Origin: Pseudomonas sp. p1(2021b)
GTDB lineage: Bacteria; Pseudomonadota; Gammaproteobacteria; Pseudomonadales; Pseudomonadaceae
DNA: 64,000 nucleotides
Reading direction: 5' to 3'
NCBI RefSeq assembly: GCF_020151015.1
Contig: NZ_CP083746.1
Span: 3,067,001 to 3,131,000 of the forward strand
Shown: in pieces, positions 33,347 through 42,085 of the stretch
Layout of the letters: each line of letters begins with the position of its first letter
How positions within the stretch are numbered: position 1 is the first letter of the stretch
Translations under genes and position numbers: made by a program
The notes under the pieces: generated by a model
Databases searched by the model: none
Told to the model about the DNA's origin: nothing
What the model saw: only the letters and a program-made list of their open reading frames with translations

Positions 33347-36121
33347 TCAATGACTCTGGTTGCGCTGTTTGATCGTACGTCCTGCGCCATCGAAGACTTT
33401 ATAACTCGCTAACTGTCTCTCCGGCTTGTCCGTGAACGGTCCCTGTTTGCCAAAGAATCTCGAATAAATAGATTTCTTTTCCGTCGGCAATGTAGTGCTG
33501 GAATGAAGAGGGCTGATATTCACCTTTTTCATGTATTCAGGTGCATTGACGAAAATGGTCTTCCGGTAGCCTCGGACCTGGTATTTCTTCAATGTTCTTG
33601 CAACTTCGCGAGCGGCACCGGTACGTCCTGCACGGCATGCCAACAGAATGAACTCCTTGCCTTCTTCATAACCAATACCCTCCAGCCAGGGCTTGATATC
33701 CTTTTCTGCAACTTCACGTGCCGGCCGATACTCCCCCTGGGCATTCATCAAGCTTCCATCGTCGCCACCATGCGTCGCGAACGCCGCGAGCCCCGTCCCC
33801 AGAAAATTGGCGTAGAACACCACATCATGACTACCTTTTTCCTGCTCCCAGAGGGTAATGGCATTGTTGTCTACCCTGCCTGCCCGCGTCGGTGGGGATG
33901 CGGCCGCTCCTTCCTGTAGGTTCAATTGCGCAAAAATGGCCTTTAACCCGTCTTCGGTGAAAGCGGGCACCGAAACAAGTTCCGCTTGCTCGGCCGGGTC
34001 AGTTTCCCGGGCCAGATAGTCGATGGCGGGCGTCCAAGGGTTTGTCGGCGGGTTGGCATGCTCCTCTACCAAGCCCTGTTTATCCACCAATGTCGTAGGG
34101 TTGTTGCTTACCATTCTGAACAGATTGAGGCCGTCTACCGTACCGGCCGGATCCGCGCTCAACCAGCGCCCCGCCCAAGGCTGGTAATAGCGATAGCCGT
34201 AGTAATACAGCCCCGTGGCATCGCGCTCCTTGCCTGAATAGCGCACGGTCTTGTAGCTGGCCTCGACTTCATTACGCGCAGCCCATACCGCCGTGCCGCC
34301 AAAGGGGTAGTACTCTTCCTGGCTGATCAGGTTGCCGGCGCCATCGACCTCCAGCGCGCTGCTGCCCAGCAGGTTGTCGTAGCTGTAGCGCAGTTGGTCG
34401 TTCGGTAGGTCATCGGGCTTTCCTGCCGCCCAGTGCAGTACCCGCACTTGCGCACGACCGGCCTCGCCCACCGTCAGCACCTGCAGCTCCTGCATGAGCG
34501 TGTCGCCATTGGTGTGGGTACGCAGCTCCAGCCCTGGCAGGTAGATCACCCGCTGGGCCTGGGTGCTGCTGGCCGTTCGCTGGGTGCTGGCTTTCAGCAC
34601 CCGTTGGCTACGGCTGTCATAGCGGTAGCTTTCACGATCGTCCGTAGCACCTTCGCGCTTCACCGACACGACCTGCGTGAGCTCGGCGCGCGAACTCCAG
34701 GCCAGTGGTTGCCCCGGCAACAGCACGGCCTGTTGCCCGCCCGGGGTGAACAGCGCCTCGACAGCCGACGGCTCCTGGGCCAGCGTGCTCAACACGGCCC
34801 GGTTGCTGCGGTCGCTGACGGTGATGTCGGTGGTGTAGTTGTGGTTCGTGGCGGGGGCGCTGTGACGGATCTGCAGCAGGTTGCCTGCGGTGTCGTAGCG
34901 GTACGTGCGGGTGTATGGGGTGTAGGTGGTGTTGTCGAAGGGGGTGACGTGCGGGAGGTGGCGGCCTGGTTGGCCGGCGTTGGCCATTTCGCGGCCCGTG
35001 GCACTGGCCAGTTGGTAGAGGCTGTCGTAGGTGTAGGTGTTTTCCGGCACCACTTTCTGGTTGCGCCAGAACCGGGTGGCCTCGGCATCGTTGCGGATCT
35101 TCAGCACATTGCCCACCGGGTCGTAGGCATAGCGCAGATCCTGCAGCACCTTCGCGCCAGTGCCCTGGCGCTCGGTCTTGATCGAGGACAGGCGCTGGGT
35201 GTCGGGCTCGTAGGTGTAGGTGGTCACCACACCGTTACCATGCACCTCGCGCAGCTTCTGCCCGGCGGCGGAATAACTGACGGACTGGACGATGACCTGC
35301 CCGGCCTTGCCCGCGATCATCAGCCAGCTGCCACTGAGCTGGCCGGCCACGTCATAGGCCACCCGTTGCAGGTTGCCTGCGGCATCCAGGGTCGTCAGCA
35401 TCGCGCCCGTGGCGTCTGCCGTGGTCTGGGTCGTATAGGCCTTGGGGGCCAGACGGGTGTCCCATTCCACCGCCTCTTCGCCCTGCCAGTCGGCGACGAT
35501 ATCAGGATGGTCGGCATCCTTGAGCAGCTGCCGGGTCGTTGAGATCGGCACACCCGTCAGGGCAAAGCTGTTCGCCTGCGCCAGACCCGCCGGGTCGTAA
35601 TGGCGGGTCGTCTGCCCGAGCAAATTATGGTCCCGTGCCTGTTGCGTAACCTGTGCCCAGACGAACCGCTCGGCAATCCGTACCTCGCTGTCGGCCACTT
35701 GCTCCGTCATGCTCAGCGGTCGGCCGGCCAGGGACGGAGCCTCGTACTGCCAGGTACGGGTGATCGCCCTGCTTTTATCCGCTCCGCCGGTCTCATCGAT
35801 ACCGACTTCCTTTATAGCCATGACAGGACGGCCAGCGGCATCGGCAAGAAACAGCGAAATACCCGCATCGACACTGCGCGTGCGCAATGCGGTACCGGCA
35901 AGATCCGTCCAGTAAGTGAAATTCGCCAATCCACGGGCATGCAGTCGTGGGTCAGCGCTCTGAACAAGGAAACTGCGCGCATCGTGTCGATGATGGGTGA
36001 GGCGCCTGTCCGTCGTGCTCGGTGAGTCGGGATGGCGGTGGAACTCGATATCTCGAACGGTCAAGCCGCGATTATCGAAGACCTTGATCGTAGGCGTGCA
36101 ACTAAAAAGCGATGTATCCAT
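33347..36121 (-). CDS. tccC: TccC-type Tc toxin component C with RHS shell and C-terminal effector
   Basis: A 924-residue protein of the insecticidal toxin complex C family. The opening (TPTIKVFDNRGLTVRDIEFHRH), YD/RHS repeats (RHYDPAGL, YDPVGNVLKIRNDAEATRFWRNQKVVPE) and the shell-closing RHS core (GKERDATGLYYYGYRYYQP…DPAGTVDGLNL, residues ~630–667) match Photorhabdus TccC closely. In that family the protein cuts itself after the last Leu of the core, freeing the C-terminal effector inside the cocoon. Here the effector is ~257 residues (668–924). It holds AFATHGGDDGS and EFILLACRAGRTG, a His/Cys pattern like caspase-clan proteases. ATG 36121, with GGAGAA upstream, is preferred over 36340. No tcA or tcB gene and no same-strand immunity gene is adjacent. 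Confidence 0.9.
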   Translation of the reverse strand: MDTSLFSCTPTIKVFDNRGLTVRDIEFHRHPDSPSTTDRRLTHHRHDARSFLVQSADPRLHARGLANFTYWTDLAGTALRTRSVDAGISLFLADAAGRPVMAIKEVGIDETGGADKSRAITRTWQYEAPSLAGRPLSMTEQVADSEVRIAERFVWAQVTQQARDHNLLGQTTRHYDPAGLAQANSFALTGVPISTTRQLLKDADHPDIVADWQGEEAVEWDTRLAPKAYTTQTTADATGAMLTTLDAAGNLQRVAYDVAGQLSGSWLMIAGKAGQVIVQSVSYSAAGQKLREVHGNGVVTTYTYEPDTQRLSSIKTERQGTGAKVLQDLRYAYDPVGNVLKIRNDAEATRFWRNQKVVPENTYTYDSLYQLASATGREMANAGQPGRHLPHVTPFDNTTYTPYTRTYRYDTAGNLLQIRHSAPATNHNYTTDITVSDRSNRAVLSTLAQEPSAVEALFTPGGQQAVLLPGQPLAWSSRAELTQVVSVKREGATDDRESYRYDSRSQRVLKASTQRTASSTQAQRVIYLPGLELRTHTNGDTLMQELQVLTVGEAGRAQVRVLHWAAGKPDDLPNDQLRYSYDNLLGSSALEVDGAGNLISQEEYYPFGGTAVWAARNEVEASYKTVRYSGKERDATGLYYYGYRYYQPWAGRWLSADPAGTVDGLNLFRMVSNNPTTLVDKQGLVEEHANPPTNPWTPAIDYLARETDPAEQAELVSVPAFTEDGLKAIFAQLNLQEGAAASPPTRAGRVDNNAITLWEQEKGSHDVVFYANFLGTGLAAFATHGGDDGSLMNAQGEYRPAREVAEKDIKPWLEGIGYEEGKEFILLACRAGRTGAAREVARTLKKYQVRGYRKTIFVNAPEYMKKVNISPLHSSTTLPTEKKSIYSRFFGKQGPFTDKPERQLASYKVFDGAGRTIKQRNQSH

Positions 36122-36324
36122 GAAATTTCTCCAGGACTGAAATGCCAATCCTCGATCATCGCCCACACCCGTACTGCACACGTACAGGCACTCCTGATAG
36201 GAGGCCAGCCCAAGCATTGTGCAAGGCTTGGCTATAGACACCGCAAAGAGAGAAGACATCCGAGGCAACATTGCGTTCCAGGACCAGCCCGCACCTAGGA
36301 TCCACGCATGCCGGCGATGAGAAG

Positions 36325-37203
36325 CTATTGGCCCAGGCACAGCGCCATGAACCGCGCCGCCGCCCGCGAAGGTGTCGCGGCATGGGGCATCAGGATCGAG
36401 AAATGGCGTGTCAGGGGCTGTGGCGCAATGCCCAGGCGGTGCAGGGCGTTGTCTTCATGACGGATCGACATTGCTGACACAAAGCCGATACCCATCCCTG
36501 CCCTGACCGCCTCCTTCACCCCCTCCACCCCGGCGATCTCCAGTGCCACGCGCATCGCCACGCCCTCTCGGGCGAAGGCGCGCTCCACCAATTGCCGCAC
36601 ACCCGAACCGCTTTCGCGCAGCACCAATGGGTAAGCCCCCAGCACGTCGAGCGGTTGCGTCTGGCCACCGCTCGCCAAGGGGTGGTTGCTCGGGACGATG
36701 GCGACGATCTCATCTTCGCGCCAGGCCGTGACTTCGGTGCCCAACGCCAGCTCCTGGCCGGGGGGGCCTTCGATCAGGGCGATGTCGAGGGTTTCCAGCG
36801 CCGCAACGATTTCCGAGGTGTTGCCATTGGTGGTGGTGACCACCACATCCGGGTAGCGCCCGTGGAAGTCCGCGAGCAGGTAAGGCAGCAGGTAGCTGGC
36901 CGGCGTGGTGCTCGCACCGATGCGCAGCGTGCCGCGCTCGAGACCACGCATGGCATCACGCAGGGCCTGGGCCTGGCGGAAGGTGTCGCGCAGGCGTTCG
37001 GCATGCCCAAGCAACTGCTCACCGGCTGCGGTCAGGCGCACGCCACGGCCTGCGCGTTGGTACAACGGCTCGCCGAATGCCTCCTGCAATAGCTTGAGCT
37101 GGCCCGAGACGGCCGGCTGGGACAAATGCAGTGCGTTCGCGGCATGGCTGATATTGCCGTGTTCGGCAACCGTGGCGAATGTTATCAGTTGCTCAGGGGT
37201 CAT
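36325..37203 (-). CDS. LysR-type regulator of the divergent YeiH gene
   Basis: A 292-residue LysR protein. The HTH spans residues ~3–60 (ITFATVAEHGNISHAANALHLSQPAVSGQLKLLQEAFG); the effector domain follows with RIGASTTPASYLLPYLLADF. The organisation resembles yeiE–yeiH, where the regulator controls the divergent membrane protein gene. Two overlapping inverted repeats lie in the 111-bp gap. Confidence 0.87.
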   Translation of the reverse strand: MTPEQLITFATVAEHGNISHAANALHLSQPAVSGQLKLLQEAFGEPLYQRAGRGVRLTAAGEQLLGHAERLRDTFRQAQALRDAMRGLERGTLRIGASTTPASYLLPYLLADFHGRYPDVVVTTTNGNTSEIVAALETLDIALIEGPPGQELALGTEVTAWREDEIVAIVPSNHPLASGGQTQPLDVLGAYPLVLRESGSGVRQLVERAFAREGVAMRVALEIAGVEGVKEAVRAGMGIGFVSAMSIRHEDNALHRLGIAPQPLTRHFSILMPHAATPSRAAARFMALCLGQ

Positions 37204-37209
37204 ATCGCA

Positions 37210-37246
37210 AAAGTATCAGCTATACGGATACTTTGCATCTCAAAGT
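37210..37246. promoter_or_regulatory. Double inverted repeat between lysR and yeiH-like gene
   Basis: AAAGTATC (37210–37217) and GATACTTT (37227–37234) are perfect arms. Sharing the last part, ACTTTG (37230–37235) pairs with CAAAGT (37241–37246). This looks like the recognition and activation sites of a LysR regulator. Confidence 0.5.
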
Positions 37247-37314
37247 ACGATTTTTTATAAGCTTATAACTGAATTAACGTAGACCTCATCTCGTCACCGT
37301 TCGGAGGTCCTACC

Positions 37315-38376
37315 ATGGCCACGGCCCCTGCCACCTCGGCCCTTGAGCCCACCCACTCCACCCGTGGGCGGCTCAATGGCATCCTGTTCGTTGCACTGTT
37401 CGCCTTCGCGGTCACCCAGGTGGCCGCCTTGCCCGCCATCGCCGGGCTGGGCATCAGCCCACTCATTGTCGGTATCGTCGCCGGTGCCGTGTATGGCAAT
37501 GCCTTGCGCCACGGCCTGCCGGCGAGCTGGGCGGCCGGCGTGAACTTTTCCGCGCGCAACCTGCTGCGCCTGGCGGTGGCCTTCTTCGGCCTGCGCGTCA
37601 GCCTGCAGGAAATCGCCCAGGTGGGCTGGTCGGGGCTCACCGTCTCGTTGTTGGTGGTCGTCAGCACGCTGCTGGTCGGCCTGTGGGTCGGCATGAAGGT
37701 GATGAAGCTGGACCGCGACACCGCCCTGCTCACCGCCGCCGGCAGCGCGATCTGCGGCGCGGCGGCGGTGCTGGCGTTCGAGTCGGCGCTGCGCTCGCAA
37801 CCGCACAAGGCCGCCATGGCCGTGGGCAGCGTGGTGCTGTTCGGTACGCTGTCGATGTTCCTCTATCCGCTGATGGTGAGCGCCGGCTGGGTACCGCTCG
37901 ACACCCTGGGCGTGGGCCTGTTCTTCGGCGGCACCCTGCACGAGGTGGCCCAGGTCGTAGGTGCGGCCAGCAATGTGAGCCCGCAAGCCACGCATATCGC
38001 CACCATCGTCAAGATGACCCGGGTCCTGCTGCTGGTGCCGGTGCTGCTGGTGGTCGGCGTGTGGATCAGCCGCTCGCGCAAACCAGGCCAGGCCCAGGGT
38101 GGCGGTCGTATCGCAGTGCCCTGGTTCGCCTTCGGTTTCCTGCTGCTGGTGCTGGTCAACTCGTTGCAAGTACTGCCTGCGCCGCTGGTCGCCTCGATCA
38201 ACAGCCTGGACACCTTCGCCCTGACCATGGCCATGACCGCCCTGGGTATGGAAACCCGCTTCAGCCAGATCCGCCAGGCGGGCCCGCGCGCCTTGCTCAC
38301 CGGGGCACTGCTGAACCTCTGGCTGCTCGGCGGCGGCCTGGCGATCACCCTGGGCGTGCAACGTCTGCTTGGCTAG
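37315..38376 (+). CDS. YeiH-family putative sulfate/sulfite exporter (UPF0324)
   Basis: A 353-residue membrane protein with about 10 helices. It has the family's LGISPLIVGIVAGAVYGN, NFSARNLLRLAVAFFGLRVSL, GSAICGAAAVLAFE and FGGTLHEVAQVVGAAS segments. Members are proposed to export sulfate or sulfite; direct proof is limited. GGAGG lies before the ATG. It is divergent from its likely LysR regulator. Confidence 0.85.
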   Translation: MATAPATSALEPTHSTRGRLNGILFVALFAFAVTQVAALPAIAGLGISPLIVGIVAGAVYGNALRHGLPASWAAGVNFSARNLLRLAVAFFGLRVSLQEIAQVGWSGLTVSLLVVVSTLLVGLWVGMKVMKLDRDTALLTAAGSAICGAAAVLAFESALRSQPHKAAMAVGSVVLFGTLSMFLYPLMVSAGWVPLDTLGVGLFFGGTLHEVAQVVGAASNVSPQATHIATIVKMTRVLLLVPVLLVVGVWISRSRKPGQAQGGGRIAVPWFAFGFLLLVLVNSLQVLPAPLVASINSLDTFALTMAMTALGMETRFSQIRQAGPRALLTGALLNLWLLGGGLAITLGVQRLLG

Positions 38377-38464
38377 GCTTTTTCGGTGCCCCCCTCGTTG
38401 CCGCGCACATTTGTCGGTATGGTGGTGTCCAAGTAGGAGTTTTACACGCACAGGAAAGACTTAG

Positions 38465-39838
38465 ATGCCCCAACGCAATGTCATCAACGCATCCGTCAGC
38501 CCCAAAGGCAGCCTGGAGACGCTGTCGCAACGTGAAGTCCAGCAACTGAGCGAAGTCGGTACCGGCAGTCTGTACACCCTGTTCCGCCAGTGCGCCCTGG
38601 CCATTCTCAATACCGGCGCCCATGTCGACAATGCCAAGACCATCCTCGAGGCCTACCAGGACTTCGAGGTGCGCATCCACCAGCAAGACCGTGGCGTGCG
38701 CCTGGAGCTGCTCAACGCCCCCGCCGACGCCTTCGTCGATGGCGAGATGATCGCCAGCACCCGCGAAATGCTCTTCAGCGCCCTGCGCGACATCGTCTAC
38801 ACCGAAAGCGAGCTGGCCAGCCAGCGTATCGACCTGGAGAGTTCCCAGGGCATCACCGACTATGTCTTCCACCTGCTGCGCAACGCCCGCACCCTGCGCC
38901 CAGGCGTCGAGCCGAAGATGGTGGTGTGCTGGGGTGGCCACTCGATCAGCAGCGAGGAATACCAGTACACCAAGAAGGTCGGCCACGAGCTGGGCCTGCG
39001 CAAGCTGGACGTCTGCACCGGTTGCGGCCCGGGCGTGATGAAAGGCCCGATGAAGGGTGCGACCATCGCCCACGCCAAGCAGCGCATGCATGGCAGCCGC
39101 TACCTGGGCCTGACCGAGCCGGGCATCATCGCCGCCGAGGCGCCCAACCCGATCGTCAACGAGCTGGTGATCCTGCCGGACATCGAGAAGCGCCTGGAGG
39201 CCTTCGTGCGGGTCGGCCACGGCATCATCATCTTCCCCGGCGGCGCGGGTACCGCCGAGGAATTCCTGTACCTGCTGGGTATCCTCATGCACCCAGACAA
39301 CCAGGACCTGCCCTTCCCGGTCATCCTCACCGGCCCGCGCAGCGCCGAGGCCTACCTGCAACAGCTGCACGCCTTCGTCGGCGCCACCCTGGGCGAAACG
39401 GCCCAGCGCCACTACACGATCATCATCGACGACCCGGCCGAGGTCGCTCGGCACATGGTCGAGGGGCTGATGGCGGTCAAGCAGTTCCGACGCGAACGCA
39501 ATGACGCCTTCCACTTCAACTGGCTGCTCAAGATCGAGGAAGGTTTCCAGCGCCCGTTCGACCCGACCCACGAAAACATGGCCAACCTGGACCTGCGCCG
39601 GGAGCTGCCGCCCCATGAGCTGGCGGCCAACCTGCGCCGGGCGTTTTCCGGGGTGGTGGCGGGCAACGTCAAGGACAAGGGCATTCGCCTGATCGAGGAA
39701 CATGGGCCATACCAGATCCGCGGTGACAGCGCCGTGCTGGATCCGCTGGGCCGATTGCTGCAGGCGTTCGTCGACCAGCACCGGATGAAGTTGCCGGGTG
39801 GGGCGGCGTATGTGCCGTGTTATCAGGTCGTGACCTGA
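38465..39838 (+). CDS. ppnN: Nucleotide 5'-monophosphate nucleosidase PpnN (YgdH)
   Basis: A 457-residue LOG-family enzyme that cleaves purine and pyrimidine nucleoside monophosphates to base and ribose 5-phosphate; the E. coli protein is activated by (p)ppGpp. The LOG motif PGGAGTAEEFLYLLGIL is near residue 258, and VCWGGHSISSEEYQYTKKVG and TGCGPGVMKGPMKGA form the nucleotide pocket. An N-terminal ~130-residue regulatory part (ISPKGSLETLSQREVQ) is present, as in full-length PpnN. It stands alone. Confidence 0.92.
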   Translation: MPQRNVINASVSPKGSLETLSQREVQQLSEVGTGSLYTLFRQCALAILNTGAHVDNAKTILEAYQDFEVRIHQQDRGVRLELLNAPADAFVDGEMIASTREMLFSALRDIVYTESELASQRIDLESSQGITDYVFHLLRNARTLRPGVEPKMVVCWGGHSISSEEYQYTKKVGHELGLRKLDVCTGCGPGVMKGPMKGATIAHAKQRMHGSRYLGLTEPGIIAAEAPNPIVNELVILPDIEKRLEAFVRVGHGIIIFPGGAGTAEEFLYLLGILMHPDNQDLPFPVILTGPRSAEAYLQQLHAFVGATLGETAQRHYTIIIDDPAEVARHMVEGLMAVKQFRRERNDAFHFNWLLKIEEGFQRPFDPTHENMANLDLRRELPPHELAANLRRAFSGVVAGNVKDKGIRLIEEHGPYQIRGDSAVLDPLGRLLQAFVDQHRMKLPGGAAYVPCYQVVT

Positions 39839-39879
39839 GGCCTTAGGCCATTCATAGGGGCAGCCTGGCCTGATTGCCC

Positions 39880-39980
39880 TCTTTCATCGCCGGCAAGGCG
39901 GTTCCCACAGGCAAGCGCTGCTTGAGAAGGCAGCGCAGGGCGAGTGGGCGCCGGCTTGCCGGCGATAGGGCAGGAACAGG
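39880..39980. repeat. Paired TCGCCGGCAAG-type repeats after ppnN
   Basis: TCGCCGGCAAGGCGG (about 39887) faces GCGCCGGCTTGCCGGCGATA (39950–39968), an inverted pair of the third REP-like subtype seen here. It follows ppnN and may end its transcript. Confidence 0.6.
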
Positions 39981-40094
39981 CACTCCTTCGGTCCCCTCCC
40001 TGCAACATCCTGCAGACATTTCCTACATCAAGCAGTGAACCTGCTTCGATAAAAACGGTCTTTCGCTGACGGTCAAATCACCGACCGGTTCATC

Positions 40095-40118
40095 GGCCCA
40101 GTCACCGGGCCTTCTTTT
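40095..40118 (+). terminator. Terminator-like hairpin in the leader of the SH3 gene
   Basis: GGCCC (40095–40099) pairs with GGGCC (40107–40111), followed by TTCTTTT. It ends only 23 bp before the start codon. An alternative pairing, CCGGT (40085–40089) with ACCGG (40104–40108), would exclude it, so the leader could act as an attenuator. Confidence 0.45.
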
Positions 40119-40141
40119 GTCCTGTTTCAGCGAAGACCACC

Positions 40142-40783
40142 ATGCCCGACTTCCGCCCTGCCTCCCCTGCCCTTGCCACCCTGTTCGCCGCCGCCCTGGT
40201 TGCCCTCGCCGGCCCCGTCCATGCCGAAGAACCGGCCAGCGACGCACGCTGGGTCAGCGACAGCCTGAGCACCTATGTGCGCAGCGGCCCGACCAATGGC
40301 CACCGTATCGTAGGCTCGGTCAAGGCCGGGCAAAAGGTCACTCTGGTCGACACCCAGGGCAACTACAGCCAGGTACGCGGCCAGAACGGCGACCTGGTGT
40401 GGATCCTCACCAGCGACCTGCAGTCGGTGCCTGGCCAGGCCGAGCGCCTGCCAGCACTGGATGCCAAGGTGGCGCAGCTGTCCGACCAGCTCAAGACCAT
40501 CGATGACAGCTGGAAGAACCGCGTGCAAGGCATGCAGGAAACCCTCGACTCGCGCAAGGCGTTGATCGACGAGCTGGAAGCGCGCAACAAGTCGCTCAAC
40601 GAACAGCTCGACCAGGCCCAATCGTCCCTGCGCGATACCCAGGCACGCCTGGGTGACGAGAACAAGCAGGTGATGATGCGCTACATGGTGTACGGCGGCA
40701 GCATCGCCGGTGCCGGCTTGCTCGCCGGCCTGATCCTGCCGGCCCTGACCCGCGGGCGCAAGCGCAACGACCGCTGGTTCTAA
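40142..40783 (+). CDS. Exported SH3-domain protein with membrane tail (TIGR04211-like)
   Basis: A 213-residue protein. It has a signal peptide (~1–28, ending VHA-EE), a bacterial SH3 domain (~35–95; WVSDSLSTYVRSGPTNGHRIVGSVKAGQKVTLV…GDLVWILTSDL), a coiled coil (~105–175) and a C-terminal membrane helix (VYGGSIAGAGLLAGLILPAL) with a basic tail. This matches the YgiM-like family; a role at the envelope is likely but not defined. A terminator-like hairpin lies just before the start. Confidence 0.87.
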   Translation: MPDFRPASPALATLFAAALVALAGPVHAEEPASDARWVSDSLSTYVRSGPTNGHRIVGSVKAGQKVTLVDTQGNYSQVRGQNGDLVWILTSDLQSVPGQAERLPALDAKVAQLSDQLKTIDDSWKNRVQGMQETLDSRKALIDELEARNKSLNEQLDQAQSSLRDTQARLGDENKQVMMRYMVYGGSIAGAGLLAGLILPALTRGRKRNDRWF

Positions 40784-40807
40784 GCACCCATACATTCGAC
40801 TCGCTGG

Positions 40808-40836
40808 ATGGCACCGGCTTCGCCGGTGTTCCCGGA
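40808..40836 (+). terminator. Hairpin after the SH3 gene
   Basis: CACCGGC TTC GCCGGTG (about 40812–40828) is a compact stem just after the stop; it has no long T-run. A REP-like GAGCAAGCCCGCTC fragment follows. It separates the SH3 gene from the convergent nucleotidase gene. Confidence 0.45.
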
Positions 40837-40868
40837 GCAAGCCCGCTCTTACACGTCTTCGCCCCCGC

Positions 40869-41804
40869 CTACCCCGTCTGGTTGGTGACACCGAACGGAA
40901 TGTGTACCGAGGGCACCACGGTGCTGGTGCCCTTCAGGTGCCCGGACTGGTCGTCGAAGAAAATGTGCGGCTTGAGCACCTGCAGCACCCGGCGCTTTTC
41001 GATACCGCCCAGGAAGAACGCATCGTTGGCCATCACGCCCCAGCTCTTGAGCGTGTTGAGGGCGCGCTCGTGGGACGGGGCATTGCGGGCAGTGACGATA
41101 GAGACCCGCAGGCGGTTCTCGTAGCCTTCGTGCTTGAGCTTGTACTGCTCTTCGATCGCCTGGATCCTCGCGATCCGCACGAAGAACTCCTTGAGCGGCC
41201 CAGGGTTGTGGGGCTGGGTGACATTGGTCACCTCGTGGGCATGAAAGCCCAGCAGGCCATCGCGCTGCATCACGGCTTCCGACTCGTCACCGGCCAGCAC
41301 GCCATCGAAGTCGAAGGCGATGCGCAGGCTGTCGTCGCTTTCGTCATCGTCGAACTGCGAGTCGAGCACCTGGCCGGCCGGGTAGCCGGCCTGAATCGCG
41401 GCGTCCACGTGTTTCTTGTCGGCGGAGAGGAACAGGGCGATGTTCAGCGCCGGGATATATTCATAGGGCGAGCGGCCCTGCATGAAGATGGCCCGGGTCA
41501 TGTTCAGGCCGTAATGCTCGATGGTCTTCATCACCCGCAGGCCGGTGTCCGGGTCGTTCTGCGACAGCAATACCACCTCGACCAACGGGTCGTTGGGGTC
41601 TTCGCGCAGGTCATTGAGCGCCAACAGGCGCTTGATGAAGGGATAGGCGATGCCCTTGCCCAAGGGCGTGTGCAGGTGCTGCTCCTGGTACTTGCGGTAC
41701 TGCGCCTCGCCCTCACGGCGGAACACGGCGTCGGACTCGCTGAGGTCGAAAACCGCGCTGGACGCTACGCCGACCACCAGCCGATCATCCACATCATAGG
41801 CCAC
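40869..41804 (-). CDS. Cytosolic 5'-nucleotidase (NT5C1 family)
   Basis: A 311-residue protein of the cytosolic 5'-nucleotidase I family (PF06189), expected to remove phosphate from nucleoside monophosphates such as AMP. It has LVVGVASSAVFDLSESD near the N-terminus and the HAD-like IAFDFDGVLAGDESE near residue 178, plus SIVTARNAPSHER and FFLGGIEKRRVL. I chose GTG 41804 with GGAAGGAG upstream; the ORF otherwise runs into non-conserved sequence. Family assignment is good; the physiological substrate is not shown. Confidence 0.88.
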   Translation of the reverse strand: MAYDVDDRLVVGVASSAVFDLSESDAVFRREGEAQYRKYQEQHLHTPLGKGIAYPFIKRLLALNDLREDPNDPLVEVVLLSQNDPDTGLRVMKTIEHYGLNMTRAIFMQGRSPYEYIPALNIALFLSADKKHVDAAIQAGYPAGQVLDSQFDDDESDDSLRIAFDFDGVLAGDESEAVMQRDGLLGFHAHEVTNVTQPHNPGPLKEFFVRIARIQAIEEQYKLKHEGYENRLRVSIVTARNAPSHERALNTLKSWGVMANDAFFLGGIEKRRVLQVLKPHIFFDDQSGHLKGTSTVVPSVHIPFGVTNQTG

Positions 41805-41949
41805 GGGCGGCTCCTTCCAGGCGCGGGGCCCAGTCTTCGACCTGGCGCTGCTCCAGGCGCCGCTGCAAGGTCTTGCGCCACGACGGTAACAGTGGCAGGG
41901 CCAGGCATTGCTCGAGCAGGCAGTCAAGGGCAAGGGTAGTCTGGGGCAT
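41794..41949 (-). CDS. Possible small protein overlapping the nucleotidase start
   Basis: A 51-codon frame starting MPQTTLALDCLLEQCLALPLLPSW and ending 11 bp inside the nucleotidase gene. AAGAG precedes the ATG. The overlap with the downstream start and a plausible amphipathic, arginine-rich composition suggest translational coupling, but no family is recognised. It may be a chance frame. Confidence 0.35.
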   Translation of the reverse strand: MPQTTLALDCLLEQCLALPLLPSWRKTLQRRLEQRQVEDWAPRLEGAARGL

Positions 41950-42085
41950 GCGCAATCTCTTGAAGCTATCGCTGTAGCGCAAAGCTTACCCGAGACCAGG
42001 GCCATACCGGAACGCCCTGGCAACCGGCTTCGCCAGCCCCACAAGAGTACCCACGTACGTAGGGCGGCGAAGCCAGAAGGATGCG

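Noticed and set aside
33347..36340. T6SS-type Rhs toxin with immunity gene, and the longer 997-codon start
   Set aside because: The N-terminus and core match TccC rather than PAAR-Rhs proteins, and no same-strand small gene follows. The extra upstream codons are not conserved, and a good ribosome-binding site precedes ATG 36121.
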